Below are positions 24,476-32,859 of a stretch of DNA of 64,000 nt, piece by piece. The translations under genes were made by a program, and so were the position numbers. Where the stretch lies: contig JANLVI010000014.1 in NCBI GenBank assembly GCA_031363915.1, positions 1 to 64,000 on the forward strand, written 5' to 3'. Below the pieces are notes generated by a model. It searched no databases, had not been told where the DNA came from, and saw only the letters and a program-made list of their open reading frames with translations. The stretch's first letter is position 1. Every line of letters starts with the position of its first letter. This DNA comes from JANLVI01 sp031363915. GTDB lineage: Bacteria; Vulcanimicrobiota; Vulcanimicrobiia; Vulcanimicrobiales; Vulcanimicrobiaceae.

Positions 24476-25033
24476 ATGGCGAGTCTCAAATTGACCGGCG
24501 GCACCTTGCGTAGTCGCCGCGTCCCCACACCGCGGGGACGGGCCGTTCGACCGACCCCGGCGCGGGTCAAAGAAGCGCTCTTCTCGATCCTCGGTACGAA
24601 TGTCGACGATGCGCGCGTGCTCGACGCGTACGCCGGGACGGGCGCGCTTGGTTTTGAGTCGCTATCGCGCGGCGCGCGCGAAGTGACCTTCGTCGAAGCG
24701 GATGCACCGACGGCGCAAGCGATCAAACTTGCCGCAAGCGATCTTGGCGTGAGCGATCGGGCGACTGTCCTCATCGCGCCGCTCGAACGTGCCGTGGCAC
24801 GCCTCGCGGGACGGTACGATATCGTGTTCGCCGATCCGCCATATGCGGATGCGTATCCGCAGGCGGCCTTGCGCGCGCTCCGCGCGCGCGGCACGATCGA
24901 TCCCCAGTCGCTCATCATCTACGAACATTCCGCGCGCGTCCCCGCGCCGACCGATCCGCAATTCGAGGTCGTACGCACCGAGCGTTACGGCGCGGTCGCG
25001 CTCGCATTCATGCGTGCGAAGGCGGCGGCATGA
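24476..25033 (+). CDS. rsmD: 16S rRNA (guanine(966)-N(2))-methyltransferase
   Basis: A 185-residue SAM-dependent methyltransferase that modifies G966 of 16S rRNA. The family start LKLTGGTLRSRRVPTP, RPTPARVKEALFSIL, the SAM-binding loop LDAYAGTGALGFESLSRG and the catalytic FADPPYAD (DPPY) are all present. It lies 6 bases after the HAD gene and overlaps coaD by ATGA; the rsmD-coaD pair is common across bacteria. Confidence 0.96.
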   Translation: MASLKLTGGTLRSRRVPTPRGRAVRPTPARVKEALFSILGTNVDDARVLDAYAGTGALGFESLSRGAREVTFVEADAPTAQAIKLAASDLGVSDRATVLIAPLERAVARLAGRYDIVFADPPYADAYPQAALRALRARGTIDPQSLIIYEHSARVPAPTDPQFEVVRTERYGAVALAFMRAKAAA

Positions 25034-25545
25034 GCGCGAACGGCGCGGGTCGTAGCGGCGTCCACGCCATCTATCCCGGGTCGTTCGATCCGCCGACGAT
25101 GGGCCACCTCGACGTCATCGAGCGCGCCGCCGCCGTCTTCGACCGACTCACCGTCGCGGTCGTCGTCAATCCGCAAAAGCGCGAGCCGATGTTCACGCTT
25201 GCCGAACGCAAGGCGATGCTCGCTGAGATCGTCGCCCACTTGCCGCACGTCGATGTCGAAGATTTTCGCGGCCTGCTCGCCGAATACGTGAAGAGCAAAG
25301 ACGCCAACGTTATCGTCAAAGGCCTGCGCGTGGTCTCGGATTTTGAAACCGAACTCTCGACCGCGCTGATGAACCGCTCGCTCTCGAGCGTCGATACGAT
25401 GTTCCTCATGTCGGACCCGCGCTTTCTGTTCGTGAGTTCGAGCATGCTCAAAGAAGTGTATTTACTCGGCGGCGACATCGAATCGTACGTCCCGCCCGCC
25501 GTCAGGCGTTTCATGCGCGATAAACGCGCCACGCTACGTCCTTAG
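25030..25545 (+). CDS. coaD: Phosphopantetheine adenylyltransferase
   Basis: A 171-residue nucleotidyltransferase of the fourth step of coenzyme A synthesis: 4'-phosphopantetheine plus ATP to dephospho-CoA. The nucleotide-binding motif is in YPGSFDPPTMGHLDV (TxGH), the substrate loop in VKGLRVVSDFETEL and the second ATP motif in FVSSSMLKEV. The N-terminus is about ten residues longer than usual. It overlaps rsmD by ATGA. Confidence 0.97.
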   Translation: MSANGAGRSGVHAIYPGSFDPPTMGHLDVIERAAAVFDRLTVAVVVNPQKREPMFTLAERKAMLAEIVAHLPHVDVEDFRGLLAEYVKSKDANVIVKGLRVVSDFETELSTALMNRSLSSVDTMFLMSDPRFLFVSSSMLKEVYLLGGDIESYVPPAVRRFMRDKRATLRP

Positions 25546-25568
25546 CTCAAACCAACGGAGGTACTCGT

Positions 25569-26150
25569 ATGTCCATCTATCGCGTGATCGACAAGCTCGA
25601 AGCGTACGTCAAAGACGGGACCGTTCTCCCGCTCAAATACCGCGTGCTTTCTGAAGAACGGCTGATGGAGTTCATCGAGAAGATGCGGTCGACGCTGCCC
25701 GAAGAAGTGGGTCGCGCGAAGATCATCTCCAACAACAAAGACCGCGTGCTGCGCGAAGCACAAGAAAAAGCGCAAGCGATCGTTAGTGAGGCAAGCGATG
25801 CGCACGCGCAGCTGATCGACCAGCAAGAAATCGTACGCCAAGCGCGTCTCACGGCCGAAATCATCATGCGCGAAGCCGAAGAAAAGGCGCAGAAAGTGCG
25901 CCACGGCGCCGACGCCTACGCCGCGCAAGTCCTGACCGATCTCGACGGTCGTCTTTCGACGGCGCTCGGCTCGGTGAAGAAGGGGATCGAATCCCTCGCG
26001 GGACTACGCGCCGCGCGGGCAGCACCGGCCACGCAGCCCCTCGCCGATGCAGCCGCCAAAGCGAAACGCGTTGCGTTCGACGCGCAAGACGAGAGCGCGG
26101 CCCTGCGCGAGACGGCGGAACTCGAATCGGTGGCCGTCCACTCGTTGTGA
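25569..26150 (+). CDS. Coiled-coil protein, DivIVA/ATPase-b-like
   Basis: A 193-residue soluble protein, mostly predicted helix. The opening IYRVIDKLEAYVKDG and the long charged coiled coil (about 55-125, with AQEKAQAIVSEASDAHAQ) resemble short DivIVA-like or ATP synthase subunit b-like proteins often found beside coaD. Its partner is unknown. GGAGG lies 7 bases before the ATG. It is coupled by a GTGA overlap to the following PDZ/Lon protein, so the two may act together at the membrane. Confidence 0.7.
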   Translation: MSIYRVIDKLEAYVKDGTVLPLKYRVLSEERLMEFIEKMRSTLPEEVGRAKIISNNKDRVLREAQEKAQAIVSEASDAHAQLIDQQEIVRQARLTAEIIMREAEEKAQKVRHGADAYAAQVLTDLDGRLSTALGSVKKGIESLAGLRAARAAPATQPLADAAAKAKRVAFDAQDESAALRETAELESVAVHSL

Positions 26151-27097
26151 GCGTTCTCACGCGCTGGTTTGTCGTGGCGGCGATCGTCGTCGCCCTCGGC
26201 GCGATCCCGCTCCCGTATTACCTCGTGGCGCCCGGCACGGCCGTCGACCTCACCCACACGGTCTCCGTCGCGCACCACCGGCCGCCGACGGACCGTTTTT
26301 ACCTGACCGATGTTACGCTCCAGCGGGCCTCGCCGATTCGTCTTGCGCTCCTGCTGCTGCCGGGGGTGAAATTGCAGCCGGCGCTCGCGATCGCGCCCTC
26401 GGGTACGCGCGATCTCGACACCGTCTCGACGATTGAAATGGAGACGAGTCAAGAAGCGGCGGCCGTCGTTGCGGAACGCGCGGCGGGCTACCACGTTCCG
26501 ATTCCCGCCCAGCGCACGACCGTGCTGTCGGTCGATCCGGCATCGAAAGCGGTCGGCGTTTTACGCTCCGGCGACGTCATCACCGCCATCGACGGCGCTC
26601 AGATTCGGACGAGCGTCGAATTGCGCACGCGCGTTGGTGCGCATAAGGTCGGCGACGAGCTGCGCATCGACTACGAACGCCTTGCCCAGCCCCGTGAAGC
26701 GTTCATCCCCGTCGTCGCGTTCGATCGTCAACCGCGACTGGGGATTCGCACCCAGACGGTTCCGCAGCCCGCAAATCTCGCGGTCCCAGTGCGGTACGGA
26801 ATCGGCGAAATCGGTGGCCCGTCGGCTGGCCTGATGTTCGCACTCGAAATCTATCGTACGCTCCGCCCGGCGGCGCCTAGTCCCGAACGGAAGATCGCGG
26901 GTACGGGAACCATCGGCTTCGATGGGACCGTCGGTCCGATCGACGGCACGCGCCAAAAGCTCATCGCGGCAAAACGCGCCGGAGCCAGTGTCTTTCTCGT
27001 CCCGCGCGAAAACTACGCCGAAATCAAAGATGAAAGGGACGTTCGCGTCGTGCCCGTCGACACGTTCGCCGATGCCCTACGCGCACTGCCCGGCTAG
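26147..27097 (+). CDS. Membrane-anchored PDZ and Lon-type (S16) serine protease
   Basis: A 316-residue YlbL/SdrC-type protein. One N-terminal membrane anchor (about 7-28) is followed by a PDZ domain (about 120-185, with GVLRSGDVITAIDGAQI). The C-terminal Lon peptidase domain has its catalytic Ser in GEIGGPSAGLMFALEI and catalytic Lys in GTRQKLIAAKRAGA. In Bacillus the related YlbL degrades a DNA-damage cell division inhibitor; the target here is unknown. The GTG start overlaps the preceding stop (GTGA). It is the last gene of the run begun by hisF and ends 7 bases before the convergent regulator gene. Confidence 0.92.
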   Translation: MSVLTRWFVVAAIVVALGAIPLPYYLVAPGTAVDLTHTVSVAHHRPPTDRFYLTDVTLQRASPIRLALLLLPGVKLQPALAIAPSGTRDLDTVSTIEMETSQEAAAVVAERAAGYHVPIPAQRTTVLSVDPASKAVGVLRSGDVITAIDGAQIRTSVELRTRVGAHKVGDELRIDYERLAQPREAFIPVVAFDRQPRLGIRTQTVPQPANLAVPVRYGIGEIGGPSAGLMFALEIYRTLRPAAPSPERKIAGTGTIGFDGTVGPIDGTRQKLIAAKRAGASVFLVPRENYAEIKDERDVRVVPVDTFADALRALPG

Positions 27098-27104
27098 AGA
27101 AGCG

Positions 27105-28052
27105 TTAAACGGGCGGCGCTTGCACGCCGTGGGCGAATGCTTCGAGGCGAGCTCGATCGAGGGCGCGTACGCGGCCGCGATCGAGCTCGACCGCAGCTGC
27201 ATTCTTCAAGCGCAGCAATGCGCGCGCGGCCATGTCGCGGACCGTTCCGGCGGCGGCGGCGATCTGTGCCTGCGAGAGGTTTTCGACGCCGGGTAAACCG
27301 GGTGCCATGCCCGTCGTCGCGGGTGCATAGGAGATCAGGAATTTTGCCACACGCTGCAAGACGTGTGCGAATGCAAGATCGGCGATCGTGTCGATCGAGC
27401 GACGGCGCGCCTGCGAGGCGGCAGCGAGAAAACCAAGACCCAGCTCTGCGTCGTTGCGCACGGCGTGCACGACGGCTTCGGAGGGCACGAGCACGAGCAC
27501 GCAATCGGTCAGTGCTTCGGCACGCGTCGTTGCGCCGCCGCCATCGAACGTCCCCGATTCGTTCAGCGGATCGTGCGTGAGGCGCTCGCCGAGCGAGTGC
27601 GTTTTGCCATCGGGCGAGAGTAAGGTATAGACGACTTTGCCGCTGCGCACGAACGCAATATACGGCCACTGCTCGCCCTCATCGAAGATCGTATCGCCTG
27701 AGCGATAGGATCGTTCGGTCGCCAAGCCCGAGAGTTCGGCGATCGTCGCTGCTTTCGCGCTTGCGAAGGGCGGTGCGTGCGAAAGAAACGTGTTCGTGTC
27801 GGCGCGCTCGTCGATGCGCTCGAGGCGAATCGTCCAGCGGCCGTTGCCGAGGTTGCGCGCGTCCCACGAGAATTTCCCCGGGCGCGATTGGCCGAACTCG
27901 TTGCGCAATGCGCGCGGGTCGGTCTCTTCCGTTAGTTCGAGGATCCCTCCGACGGCGAGTTTGTCGAAGGCCTCGAAGATATGCGAACTGCGATTGAGTG
28001 CGGGCAATGCGCGAGCATCGATCGTCATGGCGGGCGCACGAAGGTTGGGCAT
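27105..28052 (-). CDS. Crp/Fnr-type regulator with N-terminal DUF2249 domain
   Basis: A 315-residue fusion. Residues about 11-80 form a DUF2249 domain (LPALNRSSHIFEAFDKLAVG, then ETDPRALRNEF and GKFSWDARN). A cyclic-nucleotide-binding beta-barrel (about 100-215) and a Crp-type winged helix (about 225-310, with LSQAQIAAAAGTVRDMAARAL) follow. DUF2249 domains otherwise occur with hemerythrin-like and nitric oxide / iron-sulfur repair proteins, so a redox or nitrogen-oxide signal is plausible. No Fnr-type cysteine cluster is visible. AGGAG lies 6 bases before the start. It is divergent from the thioredoxin fusion gene and may control it. Confidence 0.85.
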   Translation of the reverse strand: MPNLRAPAMTIDARALPALNRSSHIFEAFDKLAVGGILELTEETDPRALRNEFGQSRPGKFSWDARNLGNGRWTIRLERIDERADTNTFLSHAPPFASAKAATIAELSGLATERSYRSGDTIFDEGEQWPYIAFVRSGKVVYTLLSPDGKTHSLGERLTHDPLNESGTFDGGGATTRAEALTDCVLVLVPSEAVVHAVRNDAELGLGFLAAASQARRRSIDTIADLAFAHVLQRVAKFLISYAPATTGMAPGLPGVENLSQAQIAAAAGTVRDMAARALLRLKNAAAVELDRGRVRALDRARLEAFAHGVQAPPV

Positions 28053-28112
28053 CGAGGGCTCCTATGCGCGCCGAGGGGTGTTCTTTCCCTTCGGCAAAAC
28101 GTGAGTGCTGCT

Positions 28113-30194
28113 ATGGAGACACCCGAACCCCCGCCGATTGCTCCCGTTCGACCGGCAAAACGCTGGACGGGACGGATCCTCGATGGGGTAGCGGTCCTCG
28201 TGATTGCGTTTGCGGTGTTCAAGTTTGTGATCGCACCGCGGCTGCTCGCCGGGTCGAACGCCGTTCGCGCACCGCAAGTGCATTTGAGCGCCCTAAGCGG
28301 ACCCGATTTCTCACTCGAGACCCACCAGGGACGGCTTGTTTTCTTAGACTTCTGGGCTTCGTGGTGTGAGCCGTGCAAGCTCTCGCTGCCGCTCGTCGAG
28401 CACTATGCAAAAACGCACCCGGACGTCGACGTCATCGCGATCGACGTCGGCGAACCGCCGGCGGTCGCGCGCGGGTTTGCCGCCGCGCACGAGATGCACA
28501 ACGTCGTTTTCGACCCCGATCAGATCGCCGGCCACGCTTTTGGCGTCGACAATTTCCCAACGCTCATCGTCGTCGATCCCGCAGGCTTCGAGCGGGCGAA
28601 GTGGATCGGCTTCAATCCGGCGATCGAGTCGGCGATGGAGAACGCGCGTTCGACGTATGTGGCAAAGAAAGCGGCAAGCTCGCTGATCGCCCCCGCGCAG
28701 GCAGCTGAGGTGCCGCAGCCATTCACGCTGGCCGTGGAAGAAGATCCGAATTCCCTCAATACGATCCGCAATACGCCCTATGGCTGGCAACTGGCGCCGC
28801 TCACGCAAGGCTATCTGTTTTTAGTAGACGACCGCGGCGCGCTCGTACCCGATGCGGCGCGCGAGATCCCGACGCGCGCAAACGGCGGCATCTCGGCCGA
28901 TGGGCGCACGATTACGTATCGCATTCGCACGGGACGCTGGTCGGACGGTGCGCCGTTCGACGCGCGCGACGTTGCCTTCACGATCGATGCGCTGCGCAAC
29001 GCGCGTACCAGCGTCCCCGATCGCTCGACCGTCGACCGCATCGCCGCCGTCCACGTGCCGCGCCCCGACGCGCTCGTCGTCACGCTCAAAGAACCGTCGG
29101 CGCCGTTCGTTTCTTCGTTCCTTACCCTGGGTGCGAGCGATCCGTTTGCAATTCTTCCAAAACACGTTCTCGGATCGCTTGCGAGTCTGGACCGCAGTCC
29201 GCTCGATACGCAGACCGTAGGCCTGGGGCCGTTTCGGCTCGCGAGGTGGGAGCGCGGCGAACGTTTGGACTTCGCACGAAATCCCCATTATTGGCGTGGT
29301 CCCGCAGCGCTCGATCGCGTGCGCGTGCTGGTCGTGCCCGCCCCGCAGACGCGCTTGGTGCTCGCGCGAACGGGACAGATCGATGCGACCTATCTGGCGG
29401 GCGCACAACTCGATGTCGTGCGCGGGTTCCCGGCGCTGCGCATCGCAACGGCGACAACGAACATCGTCGACTACGTGCAGTTCAACCTTGCGCGACCGAC
29501 GTTTGCCGATCCACGCGTACGCAAGGCAGTCGCGCGCGCGATCGATCGCACGCGTATCGCGCAAACCGTGTATCGCGGTCTCGAAGAGCCGACCGACTCG
29601 GATCAACTCGACGCGCGCTATCGCAGCGGACACACGCTGCCGCGCGCCGATGCGACGGCCGCGCGCGCGCAGCTTGGCGGTCGCGCGCTTCAGGTCGAAC
29701 TTGCGATCGCCGGCACGTGGCGCTCGAGCGATGCCGCCGCCGTGCAGATCGCCGATCAACTCGCGCGCGCCGGGATTCACGCAACGATTAAATCGTATGC
29801 TCCCGGGACGTTTTGGGGCGCGAAAGACGCGGGCGGCATCTTAGAGAGCGGCAAGTACGATCTCGCGCTGACGTCGTGGTCGCCGAGCCTCGATCCCGAC
29901 CGCTCGTATCTCTTTGGGTGTGCGGCAAAACCGCCGGGTGGCGGGAATTCGATGGGGTATTGCAGCGCAGACTTCGACCGCGACGAACGCAATGGCGCCG
30001 CAACCTACGACGACGCCCAGCGGCAGACGTGGTACAAGCGCGCGGGAGATCAACTTCAAGCCGATCTTCCGATGTTGCCGCTCGGGTTCGAACGCAGCGC
30101 CTACGCACTGTCCGGACGCACTCACCATTTCCGTCCGAACGTCTTGGGTCGCGACTACTGGAACGCGTGGGAACTGGCGCTTAGCGGCCCGTAA
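28113..30194 (+). CDS. Thioredoxin-like domain fused to oligopeptide-binding (SBP_bac_5) protein
   Basis: A 693-residue protein that is unusual in architecture. One membrane anchor lies at about residues 22-45. Residues about 60-185 are a TlpA/ResA-like thioredoxin domain with the redox pair in LDFWASWCEPCK and the cis-proline in NFPTLIVVD. Residues about 205-690 are an extracytoplasmic solute-binding protein of the dipeptide/oligopeptide class (GRWSDGAPFDARDVAFTIDAL, GLGPFRLARWERGE, FADPRVRKAVARAIDR). No ABC permease or ATPase gene is nearby. The start ATG at 28113 was chosen because the upstream frame is shadow sequence. Redox control of peptide binding is only a guess. Confidence 0.88.
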   Translation: METPEPPPIAPVRPAKRWTGRILDGVAVLVIAFAVFKFVIAPRLLAGSNAVRAPQVHLSALSGPDFSLETHQGRLVFLDFWASWCEPCKLSLPLVEHYAKTHPDVDVIAIDVGEPPAVARGFAAAHEMHNVVFDPDQIAGHAFGVDNFPTLIVVDPAGFERAKWIGFNPAIESAMENARSTYVAKKAASSLIAPAQAAEVPQPFTLAVEEDPNSLNTIRNTPYGWQLAPLTQGYLFLVDDRGALVPDAAREIPTRANGGISADGRTITYRIRTGRWSDGAPFDARDVAFTIDALRNARTSVPDRSTVDRIAAVHVPRPDALVVTLKEPSAPFVSSFLTLGASDPFAILPKHVLGSLASLDRSPLDTQTVGLGPFRLARWERGERLDFARNPHYWRGPAALDRVRVLVVPAPQTRLVLARTGQIDATYLAGAQLDVVRGFPALRIATATTNIVDYVQFNLARPTFADPRVRKAVARAIDRTRIAQTVYRGLEEPTDSDQLDARYRSGHTLPRADATAARAQLGGRALQVELAIAGTWRSSDAAAVQIADQLARAGIHATIKSYAPGTFWGAKDAGGILESGKYDLALTSWSPSLDPDRSYLFGCAAKPPGGGNSMGYCSADFDRDERNGAATYDDAQRQTWYKRAGDQLQADLPMLPLGFERSAYALSGRTHHFRPNVLGRDYWNAWELALSGP

Positions 30195-30987
30195 AGACCG
30201 CCGCGCGTTTCTCGAGAAAGGCCTTTGTGCCCTCGGCAAAATCTTCGGTGTCGACCATCGTGCCGAAGTGCAAGGCTTCGATTGCGAGCCCCTCGCCCAT
30301 CGACGCGCAGCCCAGCCCGTCGTTGATTGCCGCTTTCGTCGCGCCGATCGCTAGCGGCGCTTTGGCCGCAATGAGGCCGGCGATGCGTTGCGCTTCGGCG
30401 AGCAGTCCGGCGAGCGGAACGACTTTCTGCACGAGGCCCAGGCGCAGGGCTTCCGCGGCGTCGATCATTTCGGCCGTAAGGCAGAGATACATCGCTGCCC
30501 CGCGGCCGAGCAGGCGCGCCATTCGCTGCGTGCCGCCGTAGCCGGGGATTAGTCCTAAATTGACTTCGGGCTGGCCGAATTTCGCGTTCTCCGAGGCGAT
30601 GCGGATATCGCCGCCCATCGCGATTTCACACCCGCCGCCGAGTGCAAAACCGTTCACCGCGACTACGATCGGCGTGCGCATGCGCTCCATCTGCAGCGTA
30701 AGAGACTGGCCGAGGCGGGCCTGAGCGGCACCCTCCACGGCCGAGGGCAGCGCGCTCAGTTCGCTGATATCGGCGCCGGCCGCAAACGCTTTTTCACCGC
30801 GCCCCGTTAGAATGATGGCGCGGATATGCGGGTTTTCTTCGAGCTTGGCGAGTGCGGCGCCAAGCTCGGTGAGCAACTGACGATTGAGCGCATTGAGGAC
30901 TTTGGGCCGATCGAGCGTGATCGTGCCGATCGCCCCGTCGATTTGGACGGCGACGGTCTCTAGAGCGTCTAACCCAACAATACTCAC
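30181..30987 (-). CDS. Enoyl-CoA hydratase/isomerase
   Basis: A 268-residue crotonase-fold protein adding water to trans-2-enoyl-CoA or doing a related reaction. The oxyanion-hole segments AFAAGADISEL and ALGGGCEIAMGGDIRIA and both catalytic glutamate regions (GQPEVNLGLIPGYGGTQR) are typical of FadB-type hydratases. GTG at 30987 is preferred because the ATG at 31002 lies inside an inverted repeat that looks like an operator. The 3' end overlaps the convergent fusion gene by 14 bases. The pathway (fatty acid, phenylacetate or branched-chain) cannot be told from context. Confidence 0.93.
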   Translation of the reverse strand: MSIVGLDALETVAVQIDGAIGTITLDRPKVLNALNRQLLTELGAALAKLEENPHIRAIILTGRGEKAFAAGADISELSALPSAVEGAAQARLGQSLTLQMERMRTPIVVAVNGFALGGGCEIAMGGDIRIASENAKFGQPEVNLGLIPGYGGTQRMARLLGRGAAMYLCLTAEMIDAAEALRLGLVQKVVPLAGLLAEAQRIAGLIAAKAPLAIGATKAAINDGLGCASMGEGLAIEALHFGTMVDTEDFAEGTKAFLEKRAAVFTGR

Positions 30988-30999
30988 GAATCCCCCAAT

Positions 31000-31018
31000 C
31001 ATTATGAAAACGATAATG
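31000..31018. promoter_or_regulatory. Inverted repeat between enoyl-CoA hydratase and phoU
   Basis: CATTAT and ATAATG are perfectly inverted around seven bases, in the AT-rich part of a divergent intergenic region. It may be an operator for the hydratase gene, whose GTG start lies 12 bases away. The binding protein is unknown. Confidence 0.4.
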
Positions 31019-31118
31019 TCTTTCGTCTAATCTAGGTTCGTCGCTGCGGTCTCCCCTCCAAGGACCCGGAGCCGCCGGCCGAGAGGCCCACTCTTAAGAT
31101 CGGTGTTATAAACGAATC

Positions 31119-31754
31119 ATGCGAATGGCTTACCACGAGACGCTCGAGAACACGCGTCTCGACGTCGTCCGGCTCGGTGCGCTTGCAACCGATGCGATCC
31201 ACGCCTCGACCGCGGCTCTCGAGCGGCGTGACTCGGCGCTAGCCGCGCGCGTTATCGCGGGTGATGATGAGATGGACGAACTGCGGCGGAAAATCGAAGC
31301 CCGCTGCATCGAGCTGATCTGGAAACAGCAGCCGGTCGCGGGCGAGCTGCGCGCGATCGCGACGATGCTGCAAATCGTCACCGACCTCGAGCGCATCGGC
31401 GACTACGCCGTGGACATCGCGAAGAACGCCATCAAACTCATCGACGTCCCGCTCCGCCCCGCGCGCGTCGAGATCGGCCGCATCGCCGCCGTCGCGGAGA
31501 CGATGCTCTCCGAAACGATGCGCGGCTATCGCGAAAACGACGTTGCCGTGGCGGACGTCGTGATCCATCAGGACGACGAGGTCGATAATCTCTACCGTCG
31601 CGGCATCGAGGCATTACAGGAAGAGATGCAAGGGGACCCGGAACTTGTGCGGGCTGGGACGCTCTTGCTCTTCGTGCTCGCTTCCCTCGAACGGGTTGGC
31701 GACCGCGCGCAAAACATTGCCTGGCATACAAAAGAGATGCTCGGAGCTGCATGA
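31119..31754 (+). CDS. phoU: Phosphate transport system regulatory protein PhoU
   Basis: A 211-residue protein of two three-helix bundles. The metal-binding ExxxD motifs appear once per half, in VTDLERIGDYAVDIAK and LASLERVGDRAQNIAW. PhoU lowers phosphate uptake and silences the PhoR-PhoB system. Here it stands alone, without pst or phoRB genes. The next gene overlaps by ATGA. Confidence 0.95.
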   Translation: MRMAYHETLENTRLDVVRLGALATDAIHASTAALERRDSALAARVIAGDDEMDELRRKIEARCIELIWKQQPVAGELRAIATMLQIVTDLERIGDYAVDIAKNAIKLIDVPLRPARVEIGRIAAVAETMLSETMRGYRENDVAVADVVIHQDDEVDNLYRRGIEALQEEMQGDPELVRAGTLLLFVLASLERVGDRAQNIAWHTKEMLGAA

Positions 31755-32173
31755 GACCTTTTTCAATCGTTTGCGCGCTGGTTCTCGCCTCTGCCCTCGG
31801 TACGACCGCGCTGGCCGCAAATACGACGGTGAAGCTAACACTCGACGGCCGACCCGTCGCCGCTAGTGGCGTCGTCGCACTCAATCATAACGGCGTGGTC
31901 TTCGCGGATATGATTCTGTTGAACAAAACGTTCAGCGGTTTGATGTCGATCAAAGGCAAGACCTACAGCACCGTCGTGCGCGGGCACTCAGTCGTTTTTA
32001 CGGCAAATAGCCAGGTCGCGGTTTTTCAAGGCCGCAAGCTGCGCGTGCCGGGGGCGCCGTTTCTCCTCAACAACTCGCTCTACGTGCCGCTCGCCGCTTT
32101 CGCACGCGGCATCGGCGTTCAGGTTCGGATCGATCCATCGCACAAGAATGCGGAGATCGTCACGCCGAGCTAG
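31751..32173 (+). CDS. Secreted copper-amine-oxidase-stalk-like domain protein
   Basis: A 140-residue exported protein: signal peptide about 1-22 (ending ALAAN), then a single strand-rich domain like the N-terminal stalk domain of copper amine oxidases, with LNNSLYVPLAAFARGIGVQV as its most typical part. Such domains occur in cell-surface proteins of many soil bacteria without the oxidase. It is coupled to phoU by an ATGA overlap, though no functional link is evident. Confidence 0.75.
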   Translation: MRPFSIVCALVLASALGTTALAANTTVKLTLDGRPVAASGVVALNHNGVVFADMILLNKTFSGLMSIKGKTYSTVVRGHSVVFTANSQVAVFQGRKLRVPGAPFLLNNSLYVPLAAFARGIGVQVRIDPSHKNAEIVTPS

Positions 32174-32189
32174 CGAGACGGCGGGCTTC

Positions 32190-32843
32190 CTAGTGGATGA
32201 GGCCCGAGACGATGTTCACGCCGAGCGCGATGATCGCGGTATTGAACGCGAAGGAGATGACGCTGTGGACCAGCACGTGACGCCGGAATCCGGAGTCGGT
32301 GACCATGACGTCGGAGACCTGGAACGTCATCCCGATGATGAACGAGAAGTACATGAAATCGTAGTCGTCGGGCTCGGGCGTCCTCGGAAATTCGAGGCCG
32401 CCGATTCCGGTGCCGTCGCCGTCGTCGTAGTAGAACAGGCGCGCGTAGCGCAAGGACATCGCGGTGTGGATGAGCGTCCACGCGCAGCCGACGGCGATGA
32501 TCCCGAGGACCATCACAAACTGCGTTTCCCAGACATGCACGAACTTGTGGGGTTTTGGGAGAACGAGCAGCGCCGAGCCCATTGCGATCACGCAACTGAC
32601 CAGAATCGCAAAGAACACGATGTAGCGGCCCGGATCGTCGGTTCCGGCGCGCATTCGCGTATGCTCGGCATCGTCCGACATCGTCAGCGAGTAGATCGCG
32701 ACGAGCAGGACGATCGCACCGGCATCGTACGCGGCGATGTCGCGCACGATGCCGGAAAAACTGTGCGGTGCGAAGATCAAAACGGCGACCGCAGTGAGGA
32801 TCGCCGCGCCGAAGCCCACGGTCCGGCCGCGCACCATCATCCG
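32190..32843 (-). CDS. DUF1345 family membrane protein
   Basis: A 217-residue protein with about five transmembrane segments. DYDFMYFSFIIGMTFQVSDV is the family's signature stretch. Function unknown. The ATGs at 32843 and 32840 give a normal length; the longer frame overlaps the upstream ATP-grasp gene. It follows that gene on the same strand by 16 bases. Confidence 0.85.
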   Translation of the reverse strand, partial: RMMVRGRTVGFGAAILTAVAVLIFAPHSFSGIVRDIAAYDAGAIVLLVAIYSLTMSDDAEHTRMRAGTDDPGRYIVFFAILVSCVIAMGSALLVLPKPHKFVHVWETQFVMVLGIIAVGCAWTLIHTAMSLRYARLFYYDDGDGTGIGGLEFPRTPEPDDYDFMYFSFIIGMTFQVSDVMVTDSGFRRHVLVHSVISFAFNTAIIALGVNIVSGLIH

Positions 32844-32859
32844 TCCGCCCGATACTACG

